From the NCBI GenBank assembly GCA_002425685.1, contig DIMS01000062.1:7081-33562 (forward strand): a stretch of 26,482 nucleotides of DNA. The letters are read 5' to 3'. Below, piece after piece: positions 16,776-22,819 of this stretch; the first letter of the stretch is position 1, and each line of letters opens with the position of its first letter. The notes under the pieces are model-generated. The model saw only the letters and a program-made list of their open reading frames with translations, made no database searches and had not been told where the DNA came from. Source of the DNA: Synergistaceae bacterium UBA5560. GTDB lineage: Bacteria > Synergistota > Synergistia > Synergistales > Aminiphilaceae. A program made the translations under genes and the position numbers.

Positions 16776-16862
16776 ACTGGGGGGGCCGGCGAACCGGCTG
16801 AGAGGGGGCTTCTTCGCCTCGACCCTTGGAACCTGATCCGGGTCATGCCGGCGAAGGGAAGT
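16776..16862 (+). ncRNA. TPP riboswitch (THI element)
   Basis: The conserved parts of the thiamin pyrophosphate aptamer appear in order. A GGGG stretch (16779-16785) precedes CTGAGAGGGG (16798-16807), the pyrimidine-sensing loop. This is followed by ACCCTTGGAACCTGATCC (16822-16839), the pyrophosphate-binding arm, then GGGTCATGCC and GCGAAGGGAA closing the structure. A variable arm of about 12 bases separates the two halves. It sits between a promoter and an intrinsic terminator and upstream of four thiamin genes, so high TPP should end transcription early. Confidence 0.95.
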
Positions 16863-16894
16863 TCTGTGTGTTTTCCACTACACGAAAGACTTCG

Positions 16895-16925
16895 CTCCCG
16901 GCATCTCCTTGCCGGGAGTTTTTTT
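16895..16925 (+). terminator. Riboswitch-controlled intrinsic terminator
   Basis: CTCCCGGC (16895-16902) and GCCGGGAG (16911-16918) form a perfect eight-pair stem with an eight-base loop, followed by seven T residues (16919-16925). It lies 33 bases after the aptamer and 82 bases before thiW, the usual place for a transcription-attenuating expression platform. Confidence 0.9.
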
Positions 16926-17006
16926 CATGCACACCACACACCCTTTTTCCCATTTTCGACGCGTTCCTCGCCTGTCGCAGCCATACAGGAGGGGAGGTGT
17001 TCCTTC

Positions 17007-17507
17007 ATGACTCCCTTTCCCCTCAAACGCCTTACCGCAGCGGGGCTTTTCGTGGCCGCGGCATTGCTTCTCTCGGGCATTCACATTCCCCTGGGGCCCA
17101 CAAAATGCTTTCCCTTCCAGCACACGGTCAACGCCCTTGCCGGAGCGCTTCTCGGCCCCTGGTGGGCAGCGGGCATTGCCGCCGTGACGAGCCTCCTGAG
17201 GCTCTTCACGGGAACGGGAACCCTCTTCGCCTTTCCCGGGAGTATCCCCGGCGCTCTGGCGGCGGGATTCGCCTTCCGGTGGTGGAAAAACGACTGGGCC
17301 GTCTTCGCCGAACCTCTCGGCACCGGCCCGGTGGGAGCATCTCTCGCGGCGCTCCTTCTCGGGCCTGCCATGGGAAGATCCGTAGGGCTCGTCTCGCTCA
17401 ACCTGGCGTTTCTGGCGAGCAGCATTCCCGGAGCGACCGTGGCATTCCTGCTGCTCCATTTTTTGCGGCAAAATCAGGCATTTCGAAAGATGGCGGCAAC
17501 CCTGTAG
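17007..17507 (+). CDS. thiW: ThiW, predicted thiazole-specific ECF transporter S component
   Basis: 166 residues from ATG 17007 after GGAGGGGAGGTG. The frame is open further upstream, but that part is riboswitch and terminator. The protein is very hydrophobic, with about five membrane helices. It opens with a signature that fits ThiW: HIPLGPTKCFPFQHTVNAL (residues 26-44), then LLGPWWAAGIAA and a conserved region TGTLFAFPGSIPGALAAG. It should bind the thiamin thiazole precursor and work with a shared ECF energy module, which is not in the window. As first gene after the riboswitch it is directly TPP-controlled. Its position with thiM supports thiazole as substrate. Confidence 0.9.
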   Translation: MTPFPLKRLTAAGLFVAAALLLSGIHIPLGPTKCFPFQHTVNALAGALLGPWWAAGIAAVTSLLRLFTGTGTLFAFPGSIPGALAAGFAFRWWKNDWAVFAEPLGTGPVGASLAALLLGPAMGRSVGLVSLNLAFLASSIPGATVAFLLLHFLRQNQAFRKMAATL

Positions 17508-17580
17508 ATCTCCCGTCACACGAGGGACCTGTCATTTAACCGCTCGACAGAAACCGGTACGAACAAGGAGGCAGACAGGA

Positions 17581-18399
17581 ATGACATCCTACCGCGGACT
17601 CGCGGCAACCATCGCGGGCAGTGACTCCGGCGGCGGCGCAGGCATTCAGGCGGACCTCAAGACCTTCGCCGCCCTCGATGTCTTCGGAACGACGGTCATC
17701 ACGGCACTCACGGCCCAGAACAGCCTGGGCGTGGAGGCAATCTTCGACATCCCGCCCTCGATGATCCGGGCACAGATCGACGCCCTCTGGTCCGACTTCC
17801 CCATCGGCGCAGCAAAAACGGGCATGCTCTCCCGCCCTGAAACGATCCGGGAAGTCACCGCGGGCGTGCGCCGCCGGAACATCGCTTCTCTCGTGGTGGA
17901 TCCCGTCATGGTGGCGCAGAGCGGCGCACCCCTGATCGCCGACGAGGCGGTGGAGGTTCTTCGGAACGAACTGCTTCCGCTAGCGCTTCTGGTAACGCCC
18001 AATGTTCCCGAGGCGGAGCGCCTGGCGCAACAGTCGATCTCCTCGGTGGAGGACATGCGGCGCGCCGCGGAACGCATCGCCGCCCTGGGCGTTCCCAATG
18101 TTCTCGTCAAAGGCGGCCATCTTCCCCAGGGGAACGAGATCGTGGATGTGCTTTTCGCGGAGGGCACGCTCGTGACCTTCCGGGACAGCCGTCTGGAGAC
18201 GAGAAACACCCATGGCACGGGGTGCACGCTGAGCGCGGCCATCACGGCGGAACTCGCGTCCGGGAGCCATCTCATCCTTGCGGTGGAGGAAGGACGGCGC
18301 TATCTCCGGCGCGCCCTGGAATACGGTTTCCGCGCCGGAAAGGGCTGGGGCACCCTGGGACACGCCCGGGCGGGGAAAGCGGAATGCCCCGGACACTGA
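17581..18399 (+). CDS. thiD: Hydroxymethylpyrimidine/phosphomethylpyrimidine kinase
   Basis: 272 residues, ATG after AAGGAGG. Ribokinase-like fold: AGSDSGGGAGIQADLKTFAALDV-type N-terminus with the substrate Gln23, the strand VVDPVMV (105-111), LVTPNVPEAE (137-146), VLVKGGH, and the anion-hole motif NTHGTGC with catalytic Cys215. It phosphorylates HMP and then HMP-phosphate to give HMP-pyrophosphate, the pyrimidine half of thiamin. It lies 73 bases after thiW and overlaps thiM by 16 bases, indicating one transcript. The length is typical and no ThiE fusion is present. Confidence 0.95.
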   Translation: MTSYRGLAATIAGSDSGGGAGIQADLKTFAALDVFGTTVITALTAQNSLGVEAIFDIPPSMIRAQIDALWSDFPIGAAKTGMLSRPETIREVTAGVRRRNIASLVVDPVMVAQSGAPLIADEAVEVLRNELLPLALLVTPNVPEAERLAQQSISSVEDMRRAAERIAALGVPNVLVKGGHLPQGNEIVDVLFAEGTLVTFRDSRLETRNTHGTGCTLSAAITAELASGSHLILAVEEGRRYLRRALEYGFRAGKGWGTLGHARAGKAECPGH

Positions 18400-19217
18400 G
18401 AACCCTTCTCCAAAAGGCGGACGGAGCGGCCCTGGCCGAGGCTTGGGCCGGTATGAAGGTGAAGCGGCCGCTTCTGTACCACCTGACCAACTGGATCTCC
18501 GCGTCGTTCCAGGCGGATGCGGTGTGCGCCGTGGGCGCCTCTCCGATCATGTCCCGGGAGGCGGAAGAGGCGGCGAACCTCGCCGCCATGGCCGACGGAG
18601 TGCTCTGCAACGTGGGTGCCCTGGAAAGGCGGGACCTGCCGGCGGTACAAAACGCCCTTGCTGGGGCGCAGCTTGCACTCCTCGATCCCGTGGGCTACGG
18701 AGCCACTCCCTACCGCAGGCGCATCGTGGACAATCTGCTGCAAAACCCGGCGATCCGCATCATCAAGGGAAACAGGGGCGAGATCTCCCTTCTCGCCGGA
18801 CACGAGGGCAGCCTCCGCGGCGTGGACACACTCGCGGCGAGCGCCGTTCCCGAGGCGGTCATCTCTCTGGCCCGGCGCACGGGCGCCCTCGTCTGCGCCA
18901 CGGGAGAAACGGACCTGCTCAGTGACGGCTCCTGCGTCGCCGCCGTCCGGGGAGGATCCTTCCTCTTGCCCGCCATCTCCGGAAGCGGCTGCGTCCTCGG
19001 CTCCCTCATGCTCGCCGGAGCCTGCGGAGGAGGGCATGTCGCCGGAGGGCTCGCCGGAGTTGTGGCAATGAAGCGCTGTGCAGAAAGAGCGGAAAGGAAG
19101 AGCTCCGGTCCAGGAACATTTCGGGCGGCCCTTCTTGACGAACTTTTCCTGCTCCAACCGTCGGATTTTGCGGAAGAACTCCGCCGCTGTGCTCTTCTTC
19201 AGGCAAAGGAGACATGA
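18384..19217 (+). CDS. thiM: Hydroxyethylthiazole kinase
   Basis: 277 residues from ATG 18384 (upstream GGGGAAAGCGG), overlapping the end of thiD in another frame. Family motifs: LYHLTNWISASFQAD (31-45), GASPIMS (51-57), DPVGYGATPYR (101-111), IIKGNRGEI (126-134), CATGETDLLSDG (171-182) and the anion hole ISGSGC with catalytic Cys203. It phosphorylates 5-(2-hydroxyethyl)-4-methylthiazole, the salvage route to the thiazole half of thiamin. No thiC, thiG or other de novo gene is present in this operon, so the locus is for salvage. Confidence 0.95.
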   Translation: MPRTLRTLLQKADGAALAEAWAGMKVKRPLLYHLTNWISASFQADAVCAVGASPIMSREAEEAANLAAMADGVLCNVGALERRDLPAVQNALAGAQLALLDPVGYGATPYRRRIVDNLLQNPAIRIIKGNRGEISLLAGHEGSLRGVDTLAASAVPEAVISLARRTGALVCATGETDLLSDGSCVAAVRGGSFLLPAISGSGCVLGSLMLAGACGGGHVAGGLAGVVAMKRCAERAERKSSGPGTFRAALLDELFLLQPSDFAEELRRCALLQAKET

Positions 19218-19843
19218 CCATGACGCTTCGAAAATACCTGCGACTCTGCGTCATTCCCGATCGCATCCTTGGGGCGCCGCGTTCCCTGGAGGAACAGGCG
19301 CTGTGTGCCCTGCGGGGAGGTGCCACAGTCATTCAGCTCCGGGACAAGAACGCGTCCACCCGGGAGCTCTACGAGACTGCGGTGGCATTGCGACACCTCT
19401 GCAACGACCGCGGGGCACTCCTGATCGTGAACGACCGCATCGACGTGGCTCTCGCCGCCGCCGCGGACGGAGTGCACCTGGGACAATCGGACCTCCCCGT
19501 TCCGGAAGCGCGACGTCTCGCACCACCGGGCTTCCTCGTGGGGGCCACTGCCCATTCCGTCGAGGAAGCTCTCCAGGCGGAACAGGACGGCGCGGACTAT
19601 CTCGGCATCGGTGCTGCATTCCCCACGGCGAGCAAGACCATTACGACACTCCTCGGTCCGGAGGGAATCAGACGCGTGGTTTCCCGGATCTCCCTTCCCG
19701 CCATCGCCATAGGTGGCATCACCCCGGATCGGGTACGCTGCGTCCTTGACGCCGGCACCTGCGGCGTCGCGGTCATCGCCGCCGTGGTGGCCTCGGCGGA
19801 ACCTGAGAAGACGACCCGGGACTTTGTGGCGCGTATTCCTTAA
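19214..19843 (+). CDS. thiE: Thiamin-phosphate synthase
   Basis: 209 residues. The start ATG at 19214 overlaps the thiM stop (ATGA), a sign of coupled translation; ATG 19220 is an alternative. TIM-barrel motifs: VIQLRDKN (39-46, pyrophosphate binding), LIVNDRIDVA (70-79), DGVHLGQSD (85-93), ATAHS (111-115), YLGIGAAFPTASKT (129-142) and IAIGGI (164-169). It joins HMP-pyrophosphate with thiazole phosphate. The loop has GAAFPT where most homologues have G-P-x-F-P-T, a mild change. It completes the operon. Confidence 0.95.
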   Translation: MTMTLRKYLRLCVIPDRILGAPRSLEEQALCALRGGATVIQLRDKNASTRELYETAVALRHLCNDRGALLIVNDRIDVALAAAADGVHLGQSDLPVPEARRLAPPGFLVGATAHSVEEALQAEQDGADYLGIGAAFPTASKTITTLLGPEGIRRVVSRISLPAIAIGGITPDRVRCVLDAGTCGVAVIAAVVASAEPEKTTRDFVARIP

Positions 19844-19866
19844 AAAAGGCGGGGAACACGCCCCTT
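19842..19866 (-). terminator. Terminator of the exported hydratase gene (minus strand)
   Basis: On the minus strand AAGGGGCG, a seven-base loop and CGCCTTTTTT form a stem of four GC pairs extended by two G-U and two A-U pairs, ending in six T residues. It lies about 43 bases after the hydratase stop and overlaps the thiE stop codon. There is no U-tract in the plus direction. Confidence 0.55.
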
Positions 19867-19908
19867 CCGATGAACGTACACCGCACGCAAAACGCGCTTT
19901 ACAGAAGA

Positions 19909-20847
19909 TTACGGAATAATCCGGAAGGAAAGATTTCCCAGCGGGCCGAAGTCAGCACCATACCTCCCCTCCTCGCCGGGAACCATGTTCCCCAACGCAC
20001 CCGTGAGGAGAGCATCCCCCGCGTCGAAGGTCCACCCCAGACGGAGTAACTCGTTCACCAGCCATAAACCTGCCCGCCACTGGTCTCCCAGAGCGTCGGT
20101 CCCCCTTCCGCGGTTTACCTCCTTGCCATCCCTTGCGAGAACGACTTCCACTGCATTCGGATCCACCGCATCCACCGGAACGGGCCTGCCCAGAAGATAG
20201 GCTTTCGCGGAGACACTGGAGGCGATGATGTCCGTCACCTTCATGGCCTTCATGTCCGCGAACGCCAGATCGGGAAGCTCGATCGCAGGAGCGAGAAAGG
20301 CCACTTTTTTCCGGAACTCCGCCTCATCCTTCAGCGGTTTCGTCACGGATTCTCCGAGAATGAAGGCAACCTCCGTCTCCAGCATGAGTTTTCCGAAATT
20401 CTTAAGGGAAATTCCGGGTTCGGGCTCCTCGGGGAGGAAATCCCTGCGCCCCTCGGGGAAAAGAACACCCGCCACGGGGCCGGACGCCCCGAAACGCCGC
20501 TGCGTCGCCTCCGTCGTCAGTCCCGCTTTGAACGCGTCGGGGTTTTTCCCCTCGAGACGGCGGTCCGCGTAGATCTTCTGTGCCGCATAGGCGCCTTCCG
20601 GGTCCAACGACGGCTCATCCCCCGCGAGAACGGGGAAAGGCATTCCGGCACGCACGGCGGAGAGCACTTTCTCCGCCAATGCAGCAGGATCGGCCCCCGC
20701 CGCTCTTCCGACGGAGAACACCACCATAAGTGCGACAAGAACAAAGAGTCTCGAACACCGGACCTGTCGCAGCATCACCCAGCTCGTCACCCATCTTCTC
20801 CGCTTCTTCGCTCCTTCTCCGCTGGTGCGTCGCTCCCCAGGATTCAC
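19909..20847 (-). CDS. Exported FAH/MhpD-type 2-keto-4-pentenoate hydratase-like protein
   Basis: 312 residues from GTG 20847, with GGGGAG nine bases upstream. An in-frame ATG at 20775 (residue 25) gives a more ordinary signal peptide but has a weaker ribosome site. The N-terminus is basic (KKRRR), followed by hydrophobic FVLVALMVVFSVG (35-47) and a likely cleavage after AAGA. The rest is a complete hydratase: GLTTEATQRRFG, metal ligands Glu157 and Glu159 (LETEV) and Glu190 (AIELP) with the same spacing as E106, E108 and E139 of E. coli MhpD, plus DALGDQWRAGLWLVNELLRLG and GDALLTGALG. MhpD relatives hydrate 2-hydroxypentadienoate in the cytoplasm. An exported version is unusual and its substrate is unknown. 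Confidence 0.82.
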   Translation of the reverse strand: MNPGERRTSGEGAKKRRRWVTSWVMLRQVRCSRLFVLVALMVVFSVGRAAGADPAALAEKVLSAVRAGMPFPVLAGDEPSLDPEGAYAAQKIYADRRLEGKNPDAFKAGLTTEATQRRFGASGPVAGVLFPEGRRDFLPEEPEPGISLKNFGKLMLETEVAFILGESVTKPLKDEAEFRKKVAFLAPAIELPDLAFADMKAMKVTDIIASSVSAKAYLLGRPVPVDAVDPNAVEVVLARDGKEVNRGRGTDALGDQWRAGLWLVNELLRLGWTFDAGDALLTGALGNMVPGEEGRYGADFGPLGNLSFRIIP

Positions 20848-20862
20848 ATTGCGTCACTCCCC

Positions 20863-20913
20863 TCACAGACATATGCGGTTTTTCTTATTGTAGATGCACC
20901 ATCGCCGGAACAC
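20863..20913 (-). CDS. Possible 16-residue leader ORF before the hydratase
   Basis: On the minus strand a nearly perfect anti-16S match, AGGAGGTGATC (plus 20916-20926), is spaced seven bases (from GGAGG) before a GTG at 20913. The ORF reads MFRRWCIYNKKNRICL and ends at TGA 20863-20865, 15 bases before the hydratase GTG. It is in the same frame as the hydratase, separated by two TGA codons. It could be a leader peptide, a translation-coupling element or a decayed N-terminal extension. Confidence 0.35.
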   Translation of the reverse strand: MFRRWCIYNKKNRICL

Positions 20914-20935
20914 CAGATCACCTCCTCTTTGGTTC

Positions 20936-20948
20936 GTGGTCGGACCAC
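20936..20948. promoter_or_regulatory. FadR/GntR-type operator palindrome
   Basis: GTGGTC-G-GACCAC is a perfect 6+1+6 palindrome containing TGGTCGGACCA, the TGGTnnnACCA form typical of FadR-subfamily GntR regulators. It lies upstream of the hydratase and its leader ORF, and about 300 bases before the FadR-type gene, its probable binder. Confidence 0.6.
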
Positions 20949-20998
20949 ATGCTTGTAAAAACATTTTTGCACTGAACCATCCTTCTCATCCTTCCTGC

Positions 20999-21008
20999 TT
21001 GGACCACC
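20999..21008. promoter_or_regulatory. Operator-like sequence, inverted copy of the one at 21215
   Basis: TTGGACCACC is the exact reverse complement of GGTGGTCCAA at 21215-21224 and shares GGACCAC with the palindrome at 20936-20948. It is a possible second binding site for the FadR-type regulator. Confidence 0.35.
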
Positions 21009-21143
21009 TCGAAAATTCCCTGATCACGTCACTACGGAATCACTTGGAGAGAACTTCAGAAACCCTTGCACACCAAGCGATTATCATCCTGAAAAACCAT
21101 CTCGAAGACCGCACGATCCGACATGAAACACCTCGGAAAATAC
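21001..21143 (+). repeat. Four degenerate copies of a 19-base unit
   Basis: Related 19-base stretches start at 21001, 21036, 21094 and 21125, with core CCACCTCGAAAA, TCACTTGGAGAG, CCATCTCGAAGA and ACACCTCGGAAA. Spacing is irregular (35, 58 and 31 bases). This 397-base gene-free interval (20849-21245) also holds AACCCTTGC twice (21061 and 21173). The repeats could be weak protein-binding sites or chance. Confidence 0.25.
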
Positions 21144-21177
21144 GGCAACTCAGAATTGAAAGACTATTTGGGAACCC

Positions 21178-21206
21178 TTGCGCAAAAGGGCCGCTTGGTG
21201 TATAAA
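21178..21206 (+). promoter_or_regulatory. Predicted promoter of the FadR-type regulator gene
   Basis: TTGCGC (21178-21183), a 17-base spacer and TATAAA (21201-21206). The predicted start of transcription (about 21213) falls on the operator-like site at 21215, which would allow autorepression. Confidence 0.55.
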
Positions 21207-21214
21207 GTGCACTG

Positions 21215-21224
21215 GGTGGTCCAA
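21215..21224. promoter_or_regulatory. Operator-like site at the regulator's own transcription start
   Basis: GGTGGTCCAA contains the TGGTC half-site of the palindrome at 20936 and is the exact inverse of 20999-21008. It lies just downstream of the predicted -10 box and just upstream of the AAGGAGG ribosome site of the regulator gene. Confidence 0.45.
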
Positions 21225-21245
21225 TCGAAGGAGGCGCCGGCAGAC

Positions 21246-21959
21246 ATGGACAAACGCGTCAAACAGACCAGAATCTACGAAAAGGTCGTGGACGAGCTCA
21301 AGGAGCTCATCGCCAACGGTGAACTCCGCCTGGGAGATCCGTTGCCTCCGGAACGACAACTCATGGAAGAGCTCGGCGTCAGCAGGAGTTCCCTGCGCGA
21401 GGCTTTTCGCGTCTTGGAACTCATGGGACTCATCGAGAGCATTCCCGGCAAGGGGCGTTTCGTCCGCAAGCCCCGAAGCGAAGCCAGTGCTTCCTCCACC
21501 ACGTCCCAACTCGAGGATGCGGCAATCCTGGAACTCATGGAAGCCCGACGCGTTCTCGATCCCGCCATTGCCGCCGAAGCCGCGAGACGGGCACTTCCCT
21601 CGGACCACACAAAACTCCGCCGGGTTCTCTCCGTCACCAGCGAAGATATGGATACCATCGCACACCGTGCACAGTCGGATTTCGACTTCCACCTCGTCAT
21701 GGCCGAAGCGACTCAGAATTTCGTTTTCACGAACATCGTCAAAATGGAATTCAATCTCATCATGGCCACCCATGAGCGAATCTATTCGCTGCTTGCCGAC
21801 AAGGAAGCGTTTCTCTGCGAACACCAAAGCATTTACGAGGCCATCCTCGATCACGACATCGACAAGGCTTCCCGAGAGGCTCGAGGCCATATCGAACGCA
21901 TCTACCGGACCCTGCAGGAAGCCATGGCCCTCGAAACGAGACGTCATTCCGCATCGTAA
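21246..21959 (+). CDS. FadR-subfamily GntR transcription regulator with FCD domain
   Basis: 237 residues from ATG 21246 (AAGGAGG 11 bases upstream); a longer frame from 21123 would translate the promoter and operator. The winged helix (about 8-73) has the GntR pattern IYEKVVDELKELIANGEL, GDPLPPERQLMEELGVSRS and FRVLELMGLIES...GKGRFV. The FCD ligand-binding domain (about 90-230) keeps the usual metal-site residues: Asp145 and His149 (DFDFH), His193 (EHQSIY) and His215 (GHIERI). Such regulators usually sense carboxylic acids and repress the genes next to them, which fits the hydratase on one side and hydro-lyases on the other. Confidence 0.93.
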   Translation: MDKRVKQTRIYEKVVDELKELIANGELRLGDPLPPERQLMEELGVSRSSLREAFRVLELMGLIESIPGKGRFVRKPRSEASASSTTSQLEDAAILELMEARRVLDPAIAAEAARRALPSDHTKLRRVLSVTSEDMDTIAHRAQSDFDFHLVMAEATQNFVFTNIVKMEFNLIMATHERIYSLLADKEAFLCEHQSIYEAILDHDIDKASREARGHIERIYRTLQEAMALETRRHSAS

Positions 21960-22140
21960 CGGCAAAAAGAGTGGGGACGGAACGCAGGCGCTCGCGTAAC
22001 CGACGTTCTGCGACGCTCTCCCTGTTTTACAGAAGCAGGAAATTCGAGAGGACGAAGAGGCTGTAGGTCACCGCACGGGATGAGCCGTGCACGGAGAGGT
22101 GGAGAATGGTCTCCGCCCAGAGCACACAGGAGGGATGTTC
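21960..22140. other. 181-base spacer with two hairpins between regulator and HD gene
   Basis: GCACGG/CCGTGC (22073-22078 with 22085-22090, six-base loop) and GGAGA/TCTCC (22101-22105 with 22110-22114, four-base loop) stand in tandem before the ribosome site. No T-tract follows, so transcription from the regulator promoter could read through. I see no clear promoter or TGGTnnnACCA site here. Confidence 0.4.
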
Positions 22141-22701
22141 ATGCGAGAGAAACTGGTTGCCCTGATGCCCGAAATCGAGTGGATCCAGGACCCGAAGATC
22201 AAGGAAGGCGTCTTCGCCACCTATGAGGACGCGCTGAAGACCGGAGGCTGGCAGCCCGAGGACATGGAGTGGATCCCCTTTACGCTTCTCATCCCCGATT
22301 GCCCCGCGTCGCTCCTCGTGCACACCCGGGGCGTCACCCGCATGGCCAAGGTTATCTACGACGAGTTCAACGCTCTGTACAAGGACAACGGTGGTTTCCA
22401 GCTCGACCACGACACGCTCATCGCCGGCGCTCTTCTCCACGACGTGGGAAAGCTCGTCGAATACGAAAAGAACGCGGAAGGCAAGATGGTCAAATCCCGT
22501 CTCGGCAAAGACCTCCGACATCCCTTCTCCGGAACCGGTCTTGCCATGCGGAACGGCGTCAACTCTCGCATCGCCCACACCATCGCCGTTCACGCCCATG
22601 AAGGCGACGGCGGTTATCGGAGCCCCGAGGCAGTGGTCATCAACAAGTGTGACTTCATCAACTTCGAGAGCATCAAGTCCTTTCTCGGATTGCTGAAGTA
22701 A
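22141..22701 (+). CDS. HD-domain hydrolase of unknown substrate
   Basis: 186 residues. Of two in-frame ATGs, 22135 directly touches AGGAGGG while 22141 is spaced six bases from it, so 22141 is preferred. The HD superfamily metal residues are His61 (VHTRGV), His100 and Asp101 (LLHDVGKL) and a later Asp171 (NKCDFINF), with extra histidines at 127, 146, 151 and 153. The small single-domain layout resembles HD phosphohydrolases acting on nucleotides or phosphate esters. It is cytoplasmic. It is placed between the FadR-type regulator and the hydro-lyase genes and is probably part of that operon, but its link to their reaction is not clear from sequence. Confidence 0.85.
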   Translation: MREKLVALMPEIEWIQDPKIKEGVFATYEDALKTGGWQPEDMEWIPFTLLIPDCPASLLVHTRGVTRMAKVIYDEFNALYKDNGGFQLDHDTLIAGALLHDVGKLVEYEKNAEGKMVKSRLGKDLRHPFSGTGLAMRNGVNSRIAHTIAVHAHEGDGGYRSPEAVVINKCDFINFESIKSFLGLLK

Positions 22702-22721
22702 GTCACTTCCAATGGCCTCTT

Positions 22722-22765
22722 GAGGGCACCGCGTTGTTCTCGTCCAGAGGAGATGCGGCGCCCTC
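22722..22765 (+). other. Intercistronic hairpin before the first large subunit gene
   Basis: GAGGGCACCGC (22722-22732) pairs with GCGGCGCCCTC (22755-22765) with one A-C mismatch and a 22-base loop. No T-tract follows. It may stabilise or divide the transcript between the HD gene and the dehydratase genes. Confidence 0.4.
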
Positions 22766-22819
22766 TTCGGAATGCTGTTACGGAAAGCACGAAATTCTAA
22801 GAGGAGGTGTGGTGCAACA

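Noticed and set aside
21123..21245. 41-residue N-terminal extension of the FadR-type regulator
   Set aside because: It would translate the predicted promoter and operator, lacks a ribosome site, and GntR proteins normally begin close to the winged helix.
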